From: Halobacillus sp. Nhm2S1
GTDB taxonomy: Bacteria; Bacillota; Bacilli; Bacillales; Halobacillaceae
Assembly (NCBI RefSeq): GCF_019599545.1
Contig: NZ_JAIEZV010000002.1
Coordinates: 744,001 to 808,000, forward strand
Reading direction: 5' to 3'
DNA length: 64,000 nt
Both the position numbers and the translations under genes were made by a program. The notes under the pieces were generated by a model that was not told the DNA's origin, made no database searches, and worked only from the letters and a program-made list of their open reading frames with translations. Positions 43,358 to 51,703 of this stretch are shown here, in pieces (within the stretch, counting starts at the first letter, position 1; the number at the start of each line of letters is the position of its first letter).

Positions 43358-44398
43358 TTAATCCATACTGCCGATCATAGTGAATTCGTCGACTCCTTTG
43401 TGATCGTAGCCCCCATCCGTAATTTTCCTTACGTCTGCAAGCATCTTTTTAATTGGAACATGTGTCCCTTTCACACCTGTAAATGCCTCGGCTACAAAAA
43501 ATGGCTGCGTTAGGTAAGACTCTAACCTTTCTCCACGCTTAAACAGCTGCTTATCTGCATCTGACAAAGGATCCATCCCACTCGCACGGACGATAGATTT
43601 CAATTCACGGTACCGACGCAACATTTTTTGAGCTTTTTGTTGAGTTGAAAAATGCTCCTGATCCAAGTTGGCACCTTCTAAAACGGAAGACGTGGAGTAG
43701 ATCGGATGGATCGCGGGATACATATGACGCGCAGACAAGTCCATATCAAATTGCCATAAGGTCTCAAGAGGTCCATATGGCAAATCTTCATCCACAGCTT
43801 CCCCTTTCAAATCCACGAGGAATGTAGTAACGGACGCCTCCCCTGCCCATTTTTCTTGAAGTTGATAGATACTTCCATTCTGCACATGAGAACGATCAGA
43901 TACAAAGATGACTTCATGGGTTTTGCCCGCTTGAACAACTGCCTTCTCCGCTTCGTCTATAGAGAGGTGGATGGAATCTACATCAGCTGTAATGTCCGAA
44001 ACCTCCGGATGATCTCCTTTGGGCTGAAGCATGACAATGAAGTATCCTTCTTTTTTCAAGCGATGAAAGATTTCTGCTAAAACTACCAACTGCCCCATAC
44101 CCGGCCTGGCTACTAAACCAGCCGTTCCACCTTTAGCCAATGGCGCGAACAAATCGACTGTCTTGATTCCCGTTTCAATCATTTCGAATTTCTCCCCTCT
44201 GATAATCAGTTCATCCACACTACACTCCGCTAAGCTTGCCAAAGCGACTAACGTCCGTACTTCGGTTCTACCCAACGCAATTTTACCTGTACAAAGATTC
44301 GAAACCGTTGCAGGTCTTAACCCCACAGACCTTGCCGCTTTCGTTAAGTTCGGCACCCGTCTTCTTAAAAGCGCAACATTCAAGTGAATAGATTCCAT
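43358..44398 (-). CDS. XRE HTH domain fused to a catalytically degenerate F1-ATPase beta-like domain
   Basis: 346 residues from ATG 44398, six bases after AAGGAGG (an adjacent ATG at 44401 is also possible). Residues ~5-65 are an HTH (LTKAARSVGLRPATVSNLCTG). Residues ~73-346 follow F1-ATPase subunit beta: ETGIKTVDLFAPLAKGG, then a P-loop position reading RPGMGQ where beta has GGAGVGKT. PAIHPIYSTS fits the alpha/beta signature P-[SAP]-[LIV]-[DNH]-x3-S-x-S. The whole beta C-terminal domain is present (QKMLRRYRELK, FFVAEAFTGVKG, DGGYDH). The P-loop Lys and the catalytic Glu (GERxREGN) are lost, and the middle is shortened. It is probably a ligand- or nucleotide-sensing repressor; function unknown. 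Confidence 0.85.
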   Translation of the reverse strand: MESIHLNVALLRRRVPNLTKAARSVGLRPATVSNLCTGKIALGRTEVRTLVALASLAECSVDELIIRGEKFEMIETGIKTVDLFAPLAKGGTAGLVARPGMGQLVVLAEIFHRLKKEGYFIVMLQPKGDHPEVSDITADVDSIHLSIDEAEKAVVQAGKTHEVIFVSDRSHVQNGSIYQLQEKWAGEASVTTFLVDLKGEAVDEDLPYGPLETLWQFDMDLSARHMYPAIHPIYSTSSVLEGANLDQEHFSTQQKAQKMLRRYRELKSIVRASGMDPLSDADKQLFKRGERLESYLTQPFFVAEAFTGVKGTHVPIKKMLADVRKITDGGYDHKGVDEFTMIGSMD

Positions 44399-44413
44399 CA
44401 TTTACCTCCTTTG

Positions 44414-44486
44414 TTACTTTATACAGTAATGTAAATTACCTTTAAAAGCAACATTTTTTACTTTAAAAAGTAATTTAAATTACCTT
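44414..44486. promoter_or_regulatory. Tandem 29-base operator between the HTH/F1-beta gene and the hydrolase
   Basis: Two near-identical 29-base direct repeats, 44414-44442 and 44458-44486, are offset by exactly 44 bases, about four helical turns. Each starts TTACTTTA, passes AGTAAT, and ends TAAATTACCTT. The inner palindrome is GTAATTTAAATTAC at 44470-44483 (perfect) and GTAATGTAAATTAC at 44426-44439. A third, looser TTTAC...GTAAA inverted repeat is at 44502-44521. The divergent HTH protein is the natural candidate to bind them. Confidence 0.8.
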
Positions 44487-44549
44487 AAAATCAAAAACCA
44501 AATTTACTATTTTATGGTAAACTGTTAAGAAAGCTTTGGAGGTACGGAA

Positions 44550-45302
44550 ATGGAGAAGATTACTTTTCGAAATAACCAAGGATTGAAACTAAGAGGGGTT
44601 TTTCAAAAGGGGACAAATGACAAGTTGATCATAATGTGCCACGGCTTTCGTTCCAACCGCTCATCGCGAGGTCGATTCGATCGTTTTGCAGAACGTTTCC
44701 AACACCTCGGATACAACGTGATGCGGTTTGATTTTGGTGGATGTGGAGAAAGTGAAGACCGCCCGTTAACCCTCGAAGCTGAAATCAGTGATCTCACAGC
44801 TGCCATTGATGGTGCCGTTTCCAGGGGATTTGCTGAAATCGCTCTTTACGGCCACAGCTTGGGAGCACGCGTCTGTCTGGAAAGCTACCAACCTACTTAT
44901 ATTAAAACCATGATTCTTACAGGAGCAGGGACCGGTCCTGTTACATACGATTGGACAGAAGAATTCACTTCCTCTCAACTAGAGGAACTAAAGGAAACCG
45001 GTTATCTGAAACAACCCGTGCAAGACCCTTATCGTGAAGAGATTGTCATATCAAAGCAGATGTTAATAGACTTTGAACAAGTAGATCAGGAGGGTATGTT
45101 GTCTTCCATCCAATGCCCTGTCCTGATTGTGCATGGGGATCAGGGAGAAGAAGAAATTTTAATGCCATTGACCCAAAAGGGAATGAAATGGCTCCCGCCT
45201 TCCTCACAGTTGACTATTATTGAAGGAGCCCCCCACAGCTTCGAGGGTTACCTTGACCACGTTGAAAAAGCAGCAATCAACTGGCTCCACAAACACTTTT
45301 AA
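44550..45302 (+). CDS. Alpha/beta hydrolase (serine hydrolase)
   Basis: 250 residues, TTGGAGGTACGG before ATG 44550. Fold markers: oxyanion loop CHGFRSNRSS, nucleophile GHSLG, acid Asp in IVHGDQGEE, His in GAPHSFEG. It has a cytosolic esterase/peptidase-like size and no signal peptide. It is divergent from the HTH/F1-beta-like gene and shares its operator-rich upstream region, so it may be that regulator's target. Confidence 0.85.
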   Translation: MEKITFRNNQGLKLRGVFQKGTNDKLIIMCHGFRSNRSSRGRFDRFAERFQHLGYNVMRFDFGGCGESEDRPLTLEAEISDLTAAIDGAVSRGFAEIALYGHSLGARVCLESYQPTYIKTMILTGAGTGPVTYDWTEEFTSSQLEELKETGYLKQPVQDPYREEIVISKQMLIDFEQVDQEGMLSSIQCPVLIVHGDQGEEEILMPLTQKGMKWLPPSSQLTIIEGAPHSFEGYLDHVEKAAINWLHKHF

Positions 45303-45320
45303 CTAACGCTCCCTATAGTA

Positions 45321-45832
45321 GAAGATTCAGTTTCGACATACCTGGGAGTTCGTTGAACGAGTTGCGCGTCAGGGGTGGCGGGGGAGCGCCGAGCTTCCTC
45401 GGACTGCGTCCTGCGGGATCTCGCCTGTCTCCTTCTCCCACGGGAGTCTCGCAGCTTCCCAACCACCCCATTCAATGTAGGTGAGAAACGAACCGACGTA
45501 CCGAGAAGTAGGGCTCCCGCTCGTCCCGCCTAAGCAGGCATAAAGCGCTCTGCATCAAGCATTTACGTTCTAAATGCCCATTAGGAAGAGGTGATACCAT
45601 CCACTTCCATCAACCATACAAGCTGTTTTTTTCCAGAAACAGTTTCGAGACACTTATATAGCAAAGGGGCGGAGGGGAATGGCGAGACTCCTGCGGGAAA
45701 AGAGTGCTAGGTGAGACCCCGCAAGGCGTCAGCCTGAGAAGGCTCATCGCGCTCCCGCGGAAAGCGAGCTCTTCCCCGGAGCCCCCATCCACTCAATAAA
45801 AGTCTCGAAACTGAGTCTTCAAGAAACCTGCC
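45321..45832. repeat. Composite intergenic repeat (copy 4, inverted: long unit then short unit)
   Basis: Read on the minus strand this is the same order as copy 2: a short unit (45645-45832, ending AGTCTCGAAACTGAGTCTTC on the plus strand), a connector, and a long unit (45321-45560, with GAGACTCCCGTGGGAG and GGGGTGGTTGGGAAGCTGCG on the minus strand). The short unit keeps a middle segment with GAGACCCCGCAAGGCGTCAG that copy 1 has lost. It lies between the convergent hydrolase and amidase genes; the stretch is 590 bases with no gene. Confidence 0.82.
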
Positions 45833-45859
45833 AAATTGTTAAATAAGGGACAAAAGTAA

Positions 45860-45899
45860 AGAACCAGAAATCCCGTTGCAGGGACTTCTGGTTTTTTTA
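45860..45899. terminator. Terminator of the amidase gene
   Basis: ACCAGAAATCCC pairs with GGGACTTCTGGT (one mismatch), followed on the plus strand by a T run and on the minus strand by CTTTACTTTTG. Confidence 0.75.
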
Positions 45900-47288
45900 G
45901 ATGATTTCGTTATATTTGTGCCACCAGGGCCTTGCTTCTTCAAGCTGGGCAGCTAACTTCAACAACGTTCGCTCATCCCCAAACCTCCCAGTGAAGTGAG
46001 AACCAATCGGAACATTCTCTTCATTCCAATAGAGAGGAACACTCATCGCCGGTTGCCCAGTTACGTTTGCTACAGGTGAAAGATGGGCATAGTCGGCCGA
46101 CACAGCCAAGATCTCATCGATTGTTTTTTCTTCCCCATTGTAACAACCTAAAGGTAAAGCGGACTTGGAATTGACGGGATGTAAGAGCACATCATACTGA
46201 TCAAAGAACGAGTGGAATTTCACACTTTCAGTGGCTAGGAACATACGCGCTTGCTCGTATTCCATTGCGGTGTAGCCTTCCGCTTTTTTAATCAATGTCG
46301 AAAGCATTTTCTCCAAATTCTGCTCATTAGGCTTAAGCCCGTTCATTTTCGCTGCCCCTTTGACAGCCAATGCGCCACCTACGACCCATACAGTAACAAA
46401 TGCATCCATAAAGCGATGGAGGTCAAAATCTGGATACGCAACTTCTACTTCATGGCCGAGCGATTCACAAAGATCCGCCGTATTACGAATGGCATTTTGC
46501 ACATCTTCCTGGATGGGCATCCGTTCTCCGAAGTCTGCCATATAAGCAATTTTCAATGAGCCCAGATCCTCATGAGAAATTCCGGCATAAGGGTCCTCTT
46601 TGGCCGGGGTTGCAAATAGATCACCTTTTTGAGGTCCTTCTAGTAGATCTAGGAGTGCAGCGCTGTCTCTTACTGATTTCGTTACCCCATGGCTGACGGC
46701 AAGACTGTTCAAATGCATGGAAAACGGAGTCCTCCCCCTCGTCGGTTTCAATCCGAACAAACCACAGTTGGAAGCGGGGATTCGAATCGATCCTCCTCCG
46801 TCGCTGGCATGTGCAAAAGGAACCATACCGGACGCAACAGCAGCAGCTGCTCCTCCGCTTGAACCTCCAGGTGAATATTTCTTGTTCCATGGGTTTTTCG
46901 TAAACCCTAAATGAACAGATTCCGTAGCAGGCGTAAAGCCGAATTCAGGTGTATTGCTTTTCCCAATAAAGGTAAGTCCTCCCCTTCTGAAGCGTTTGAC
47001 GATTTCATCATCCCCACTCGCCTCAAAACCTTCCATCATCTTAGAGCCGTAAGACAATGGATGTCCTTCGACAGCATTCAAATCTTTGACCAGAAAAGGA
47101 AGGCCCCGAAAATACCCGTCTGCATTGACAGGTTCATTTATGTAGTGGACAACAGCATTTAATTCAGGATTCTTACGTTCCATGACTGATTTATAGTGAT
47201 GAATGACTTCCGATATGTTCAATTCTCTGCTTTCTAGTTTCGCTTTTAATGCAATGGCATCAAACTGATGAAGCTCTTGGATTTCCAA
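45897..47288 (-). CDS. Amidase, amidase-signature family (NylA-like)
   Basis: 463 residues from a TTG start at 47288 with AAAGGAGA upstream. An ATG-led extension exists, but that ATG overlaps the ribosome site. The Ser-cisSer-Lys triad is Lys in FLVKDLN, cis-Ser in PGGSSGGAAAA and nucleophile Ser in DGGGSIRIPAS. It resembles 6-aminohexanoate-cyclic-dimer hydrolase-type amidases. It hydrolyses an amide of unknown identity. The GGDEF gene is 14 bases upstream on the same strand, so the two are probably co-transcribed. Confidence 0.88.
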   Translation of the reverse strand: MEIQELHQFDAIALKAKLESRELNISEVIHHYKSVMERKNPELNAVVHYINEPVNADGYFRGLPFLVKDLNAVEGHPLSYGSKMMEGFEASGDDEIVKRFRRGGLTFIGKSNTPEFGFTPATESVHLGFTKNPWNKKYSPGGSSGGAAAAVASGMVPFAHASDGGGSIRIPASNCGLFGLKPTRGRTPFSMHLNSLAVSHGVTKSVRDSAALLDLLEGPQKGDLFATPAKEDPYAGISHEDLGSLKIAYMADFGERMPIQEDVQNAIRNTADLCESLGHEVEVAYPDFDLHRFMDAFVTVWVVGGALAVKGAAKMNGLKPNEQNLEKMLSTLIKKAEGYTAMEYEQARMFLATESVKFHSFFDQYDVLLHPVNSKSALPLGCYNGEEKTIDEILAVSADYAHLSPVANVTGQPAMSVPLYWNEENVPIGSHFTGRFGDERTLLKLAAQLEEARPWWHKYNEII

Positions 47289-47302
47289 GGCTGACTCTCC
47301 TT

Positions 47303-48580
47303 TCATGAACCATAAGTATAAACCGACACACAACTTCTCCCATTTTCTTTCGCCTTGTATAGTGCTCGATCTGCTTTGGTAAGAAGTTCTCCCTGATCCA
47401 TCCCATGTTCGGGATATATGGAAACTCCAATCGACACACTGATTTCAATCTCACACCCTTGCAGGTGAATGGGTTGGAGCACACGATCCAGCATTCGATC
47501 CGCCACTTTACGAGGGTGGACGGTGTCCGCTAAGTCTGATAAAAGAATAACAAATTCATCGCCACCCAGACGAGAGAGCGTATCCGTTTTCCTTAATCCC
47601 TGACTAAGACGTTTTGTGAAAATGACAAGTAATTCATCACCGATTTGATGTCCATAACGATCGTTGATTTGTTTGAAATTATCCAGATCAAAGAACAATA
47701 AGGCAAAAATCGAGTCTTGATGCTTTACCCTCTTCAGCTCATCCTCCAGCTTTTCAAAAAAGTACCGCCTGTTCGGAATATTTGTTAACTGGTCATGGTA
47801 AGCCATCTCTTTTAGTTGATGCTGCTGTTTTCTTCTTTCCGAAATATTGCGGCAAATCGTCTGCACGGCCTTAATTTGGTGATATTCAACAAGACCTCCA
47901 TTCAACTCAACATCAATGATCGACCCATCCATTCTTTGAATCTGGCGTTCGATGGGACCTTTCACATATCCACCTGACAATAACGTATTCAGACGTTTGC
48001 GTACATCTTCACACGGCTCATTATAAAGGAATTTTTTTATATCCTGACCAAGTAACTCTACAGCTTTCTCCGCTCCCAGTAAATCCATTCCTGCCTGATT
48101 CACATAAATGATGCGATCTTCTTCGTCATGAAGAAAAATCGAGTCCGGAGAAGTTTCGACGACCGATTCATAACGACTTTCGCTTTCTATACGTTGACGT
48201 TCTTTCTCTTCAATCAGCTTCATCATCCGGGCAGATTCCATTTTTATGTATAGCAGATAAGTCTCTCCCACTTCTACTGATTGAATAGAATAAGAAATTT
48301 GAAACGGATTAGGGGAAAGGTCAGAGCTCTCCGCTAAATGGCCGCTAAAGTTCTCCGATCTTTTCATCGTCTCCTCAATATGTTGCCGTTTCGCCTCACA
48401 ATAAAGGTCACCTAAAGCATATCCTTCCAAGTCTCCATACACCCGTTGCATCGTGGCATTGATATAGGTGAAAATCATCTTCCCTTTTACTTTTTGAATG
48501 ATGGCTAGCGCATCACTCAAATGATGAGATATGTTTTTTAATAGTGATGGTTGGTTGATTAAGGAATGGATGGCATTCAT
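47303..48580 (-). CDS. PAS-PAS-GGDEF diguanylate cyclase
   Basis: 425 residues. PAS-like domain at ~20-120, a helical linker, a second PAS at ~135-255 (SRYESVVETSPDSIFLHDEE), then GGDEF at ~260-425. The active-site loop RLGGDEFVILL is intact and the inhibitory I-site RKTD lies five residues before it, so it should make c-di-GMP with product feedback. It has no membrane helix, so it is a cytosolic sensor; the PAS ligand is unknown. The amidase follows at 14 bases. Confidence 0.9.
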   Translation of the reverse strand: MNAIHSLINQPSLLKNISHHLSDALAIIQKVKGKMIFTYINATMQRVYGDLEGYALGDLYCEAKRQHIEETMKRSENFSGHLAESSDLSPNPFQISYSIQSVEVGETYLLYIKMESARMMKLIEEKERQRIESESRYESVVETSPDSIFLHDEEDRIIYVNQAGMDLLGAEKAVELLGQDIKKFLYNEPCEDVRKRLNTLLSGGYVKGPIERQIQRMDGSIIDVELNGGLVEYHQIKAVQTICRNISERRKQQHQLKEMAYHDQLTNIPNRRYFFEKLEDELKRVKHQDSIFALLFFDLDNFKQINDRYGHQIGDELLVIFTKRLSQGLRKTDTLSRLGGDEFVILLSDLADTVHPRKVADRMLDRVLQPIHLQGCEIEISVSIGVSIYPEHGMDQGELLTKADRALYKAKENGRSCVSVYTYGS

Positions 48581-48798
48581 ATATAAGCACTTCTTTCCTG
48601 TTAAAAAATAAGGTGAAAAGAACTAGAAAATAATGTATTAACTTAAAAAATTATAACACTAGTTCATTATTTCCTTCCATTTATAAACAGACTTTTTACA
48701 TTTTTCTTAATCATCCGCCTTACATACTCTAATAGACCATCAAATCCAACATCCTGTGTTTTATTTCATTTCAATAATGACAATCATTTCCTACATAG
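48581..48798. other. A+T-rich intergenic stretch between divergent genes
   Basis: 218 bases, very A+T rich, containing short homopolymer runs. No ORF, no strong hairpin and no convincing sigma-A pair. The promoter of the GGDEF gene must lie here. Confidence 0.4.
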
Positions 48799-48823
48799 GT
48801 TTATCTGAATTCGGGGAGGGTAA
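48799..48823 (+). promoter_or_regulatory. Possible sigma-B promoter
   Basis: GTTTAT (48799-48804) and GGGTAA (48818-48823), 13 bases apart, differ from GTTTAA/GGGTAT by one base each. It lies 31 bases before the start codon of the membrane protein gene. Confidence 0.45.
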
Positions 48824-48854
48824 ATAAACCGAAAGCTTTCAGGAGATGAGCCAA

Positions 48855-49463
48855 ATGAAGATCTCTAAAAATTTTGTTCTTACACTCCTTCTATACTCCC
48901 TATTCATTCTCACTGCTTCGGCGATTCATCACCTTTTATCGCCACCCCCTATTCAATATGTCAGGAGTATCATTTGCTTCGGATTAGCCCCTGCTTTAAT
49001 CCTTTATGCGAATGACAAACAACTTTGGTTCCGTTTCAGTCTCCGCTGGGTCATAAAAGTAAGCCGCCGCCCGATTTTAAGTTCATTCCTCTTCGTAGTG
49101 GGGGCACTCGCAAGCTTCGATTTGGCTTTTCATCTTCCGTTTAGTCCGTATGTTCACCTCTTCCTTTTATGGTTCGGGTCTTTCTTTTACTGGGCACCTT
49201 TATTGCTGCAGTGCTCTTTCATCAAACTCCCAAACTACATGAGACGCTTTCTTTATATCATGCTGACATCCCTATTATTTGTGCTCTATCATGAAGCTTC
49301 TTCCTACTTCAATGGCGTGTATGAATCTGAGGCCTTTTTTTACACAGGTGTGATAATCATGATTATCCAGCTGTTCGCCTTAATCATGGAGTGGGCCGAT
49401 GCAGAGAAAAATACTGATCCTGTAAACGTAAAAGGATATTTCAAATCCGTCTCCAAAAACTAA
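48855..49463 (+). CDS. Hypothetical membrane protein, about five to six helices
   Basis: 202 residues from ATG 48855, nine bases after GGAG; the ATG at 48846 overlaps the site. Predicted helices include FVLTLLLYSLFILTASAI, FLFVVGALASFDLAF, HLFLLWFGSFFYWAPLLL and FLYIMLTSLLFVLYHEASS. Several His, Tyr and Trp sit in helices. This is loosely reminiscent of CtaG-like cytochrome oxidase assembly proteins, but no defining motif was seen. Possibly sigma-B controlled. Confidence 0.65.
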   Translation: MKISKNFVLTLLLYSLFILTASAIHHLLSPPPIQYVRSIICFGLAPALILYANDKQLWFRFSLRWVIKVSRRPILSSFLFVVGALASFDLAFHLPFSPYVHLFLLWFGSFFYWAPLLLQCSFIKLPNYMRRFLYIMLTSLLFVLYHEASSYFNGVYESEAFFYTGVIIMIIQLFALIMEWADAEKNTDPVNVKGYFKSVSKN

Positions 49464-49504
49464 TCTCCCAACGCTTTCCTTTTTACATAAAAACGCGAGA
49501 TGTT

Positions 49505-49625
49505 TAGGCTGTTTCCGTTTGTTCAATGTTAGATACGAGGGAAACGGAGAGCCATCCTGGTGAATAGTCTGCCCCCTGTGCTTTCACCTGAGGAAGCACA
49601 GGGTTGCACAGCCTTCTCTGACATG
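49505..49625 (+). other. Possible structured RNA or 3'UTR between convergent genes
   Basis: Two nested stems can form: GGCT...CCGTTT (49509-49522) with AAACGG...AGCC (49541-49553), and CCCTGTGCT (49574-49582) with AGCACAGGG (49595-49603). A terminator follows at 49639. It is not a family I recognise. It is either a 3'UTR of the membrane protein or a separate small RNA. Confidence 0.35.
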
Positions 49626-49638
49626 CAGGAAAAGGATA

Positions 49639-49678
49639 GAAAAAGCCGGATTCCTTTAATTAGGAATCCGGCTTTTTT
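49639..49678. terminator. Bidirectional terminator before the CAP gene end
   Basis: AAAAGCCGGATTCCT pairs perfectly with AGGAATCCGGCTTTT around a six-base loop. Confidence 0.93.
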
Positions 49679-49684
49679 CATTCA

Positions 49685-50389
49685 TTAACGAGGGGTCATA
49701 AATAATTGTGTCCAGTATCTCTTATAAGGCCCTGCACCTTCCATGTATCCTACACCAATATGTGTGAAGTCTTCATGTAAGATGTTAGCCCTATGGCCGT
49801 CACTGTTCATCCATCCTTCTACAACTTCCTCAGGGGTCCGTTGACCGGCGGCAATGTTTTCCCCCGCTGCCTGGTAACGGAAATCGAACTCGTCCATCAT
49901 ATCAAATGGCGAGCCATAGGTCGGTGAGGTATGGCTGAAATAACGTTTGTCCGCCATATCCTGTGACTTCACATTGGCTAATGCGCTCAAACGATTATGC
50001 GTTTGTAATGGCTCGAGTCCCCGCTCTTCCCGCTCTTTATTGACCAGCGCAACAACCTCTTGTTCGAATTCTTTCAATTCATATCCAGAGAGTGAATCCT
50101 CTGATACCCGTTCAGTCGGGGAATCTGAAGCGGCTTGCTCTTCAGGAGGTACGTCGGGGTATTTCCATTCCACATCTTCAAGGAACTTAAAGAACGACTG
50201 GACATCTACTGCAAAATTTTGAAACTCATTTTTTATATCTGTATTCTCTACTAAGCCCTGCACATGTTGCGATACCCTTTCATAGGAAGCCCGCGGGCCT
50301 TCTTTCCAAAAGTCCTGGGCAGATACTGGTGTCGCAATGACGATGATCACAAACAAGGCCACAAGAAAGAGAAAAAACTTTTTAATCAT
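49685..50389 (-). CDS. Secreted CAP-domain (SCP-like) protein, YkwD-type
   Basis: 234 residues. The signal peptide ends TPVSA-Q. A helical spacer of about 75 residues is followed by the CAP domain (~105-234): VNKEREERGLEPLQ, SQDMADKRYFSHTSP (the first CAP His), GENIAAGQRTPEEVVEGWMNSDGHRANIL and a last strand GPYKRYWTQLF. CAP proteins of spore formers are extracytoplasmic and their activity is unknown. It is convergent with the preceding membrane gene. Confidence 0.88.
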   Translation of the reverse strand: MIKKFFLFLVALFVIIVIATPVSAQDFWKEGPRASYERVSQHVQGLVENTDIKNEFQNFAVDVQSFFKFLEDVEWKYPDVPPEEQAASDSPTERVSEDSLSGYELKEFEQEVVALVNKEREERGLEPLQTHNRLSALANVKSQDMADKRYFSHTSPTYGSPFDMMDEFDFRYQAAGENIAAGQRTPEEVVEGWMNSDGHRANILHEDFTHIGVGYMEGAGPYKRYWTQLFMTPR

Positions 50390-50469
50390 ATGGATTCTCT
50401 CCTTACTTCACGCTAGAAGTACTCTCTTCCAGTATTCCATGGCATCGCTCTGAAGGCAAACGGCAATAT

Positions 50470-51615
50470 TTAACGTTGGGAGAACCTTAATTTCCCTTTA
50501 TAAATCTCTGCTTTGTGGAGGGGCAGCTCCAAATCACGCGCAAACTTCTTCAAACGTTTCTCTTCTACAGGGTTCACCAGGGAAACCACCGTTCCTTCTT
50601 GAGAACCAATTCTCCCGGTCCGGCCTGCACGGTGGATATAGGATGTTATATCTTTAGGAACATCAAGGTTAATGATATGGTTGATCTCTATAATATCCAG
50701 TCCTCTGGCAGCCACATCTGTTGCAAGTAGTAATGGATATTCCCCTTTTCGGAATTCCTTAATCGCCTTCGCACGTTGTTCTTTTTTGGCATCACTGTGC
50801 AACAAGCCAATATCCAGGTGTTTGTACGTAAGTTTCTCGGCCATGACGTTCAACTTAGCAATATCCTGCATGAACGCAAGACCCTTGAATGCTTCCATAC
50901 GCGCCAGTTTTCTTAATGTCTCGATTTTTTCTCTGTCTTCACAAACAATATAGGTATGAGTCACATCCGGTTTTTTTAGTTCTTCTGTAACCCGAATCAC
51001 TTCTGCTTCTTCATCCATGAAAGTTTGAGCTATTTCAATGACCTCATCAGGCAATGTCGCGGAAAACAACAACGTCTGCGTATCACGCATCGTACTTTTC
51101 AACACATCTTCAACGGTATGGATGTGTTCCGGAACAAGTAGTTGATCTGCTTCGTCCATAATGACGGCTTTGATTTCATGTGCCTTCAATTTTTTCTTTT
51201 GTATCAATTCATACACTCGACCTGGTGTGCCAACCACGATGTGCGGCTTTTTCTTCAGCTTGTCCATCTGTCTCTTGATATTCGCTCCACCAATCATCGT
51301 CATGCTGGTGATGCCGCTTCCCTTTGTCCAAGTCTGGACTTCCTGATGAATCTGCATAACTAATTCATGAGAAGAAGCCATGATTAATACTTGTGTATGC
51401 TTCTGCTCAGGATCTACTTTTTCAATGAGCGGGAGTAAATAAGCCAGAGTTTTCCCACTGCCGGTCGGAGCTTCAGCTACCACATCTGTTCCTTGTAAAA
51501 TGAAAGGAATGGCCTGTTCCTGAACTTTCGTCAAGCTCTCATATCCTGAAACCTGCCAAGCCTCTTTCGTAGATGGGGATAATTCCTCAAACCACGATTG
51601 ATTGATCTCTGTCAT
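50470..51615 (-). CDS. yfmL: DEAD-box RNA helicase, YfmL-like
   Basis: 381 residues, the length of YfmL (short, without a C-terminal RNA-binding extension). Motifs: Q-motif region, I APTGSGKT, Ia ASSHELVMQ, Ib GTPGR, II DEAD in MDEADQLL, III SATLPD, V ATDVAARGLD and VI HRAGRTGR. YfmL in B. subtilis takes part in ribosome large-subunit assembly at low temperature. Confidence 0.88.
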   Translation of the reverse strand: MTEINQSWFEELSPSTKEAWQVSGYESLTKVQEQAIPFILQGTDVVAEAPTGSGKTLAYLLPLIEKVDPEQKHTQVLIMASSHELVMQIHQEVQTWTKGSGITSMTMIGGANIKRQMDKLKKKPHIVVGTPGRVYELIQKKKLKAHEIKAVIMDEADQLLVPEHIHTVEDVLKSTMRDTQTLLFSATLPDEVIEIAQTFMDEEAEVIRVTEELKKPDVTHTYIVCEDREKIETLRKLARMEAFKGLAFMQDIAKLNVMAEKLTYKHLDIGLLHSDAKKEQRAKAIKEFRKGEYPLLLATDVAARGLDIIEINHIINLDVPKDITSYIHRAGRTGRIGSQEGTVVSLVNPVEEKRLKKFARDLELPLHKAEIYKGKLRFSQR

Positions 51616-51703
51616 CTATAATCTTTCCTTTCCATATATCTTTAAATTCCTACTATACCCTTCTATTACCCACCCCGCCCTTCAATTAAAGCTCCCGATT
51701 GTG

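Noticed and set aside
43358-44398. A genuine ATP synthase beta subunit or type III secretion ATPase
   Set aside because: The P-loop Lys and catalytic Glu are missing, the protein is too short, an HTH leads it, and no other atp or secretion genes are near.
49541-49605. Cobalamin-type riboswitch
   Set aside because: GGGAAACGG and CCTGGTGAA look superficially similar to parts of a B12 box, but the full conserved box is absent and no B12 gene follows.
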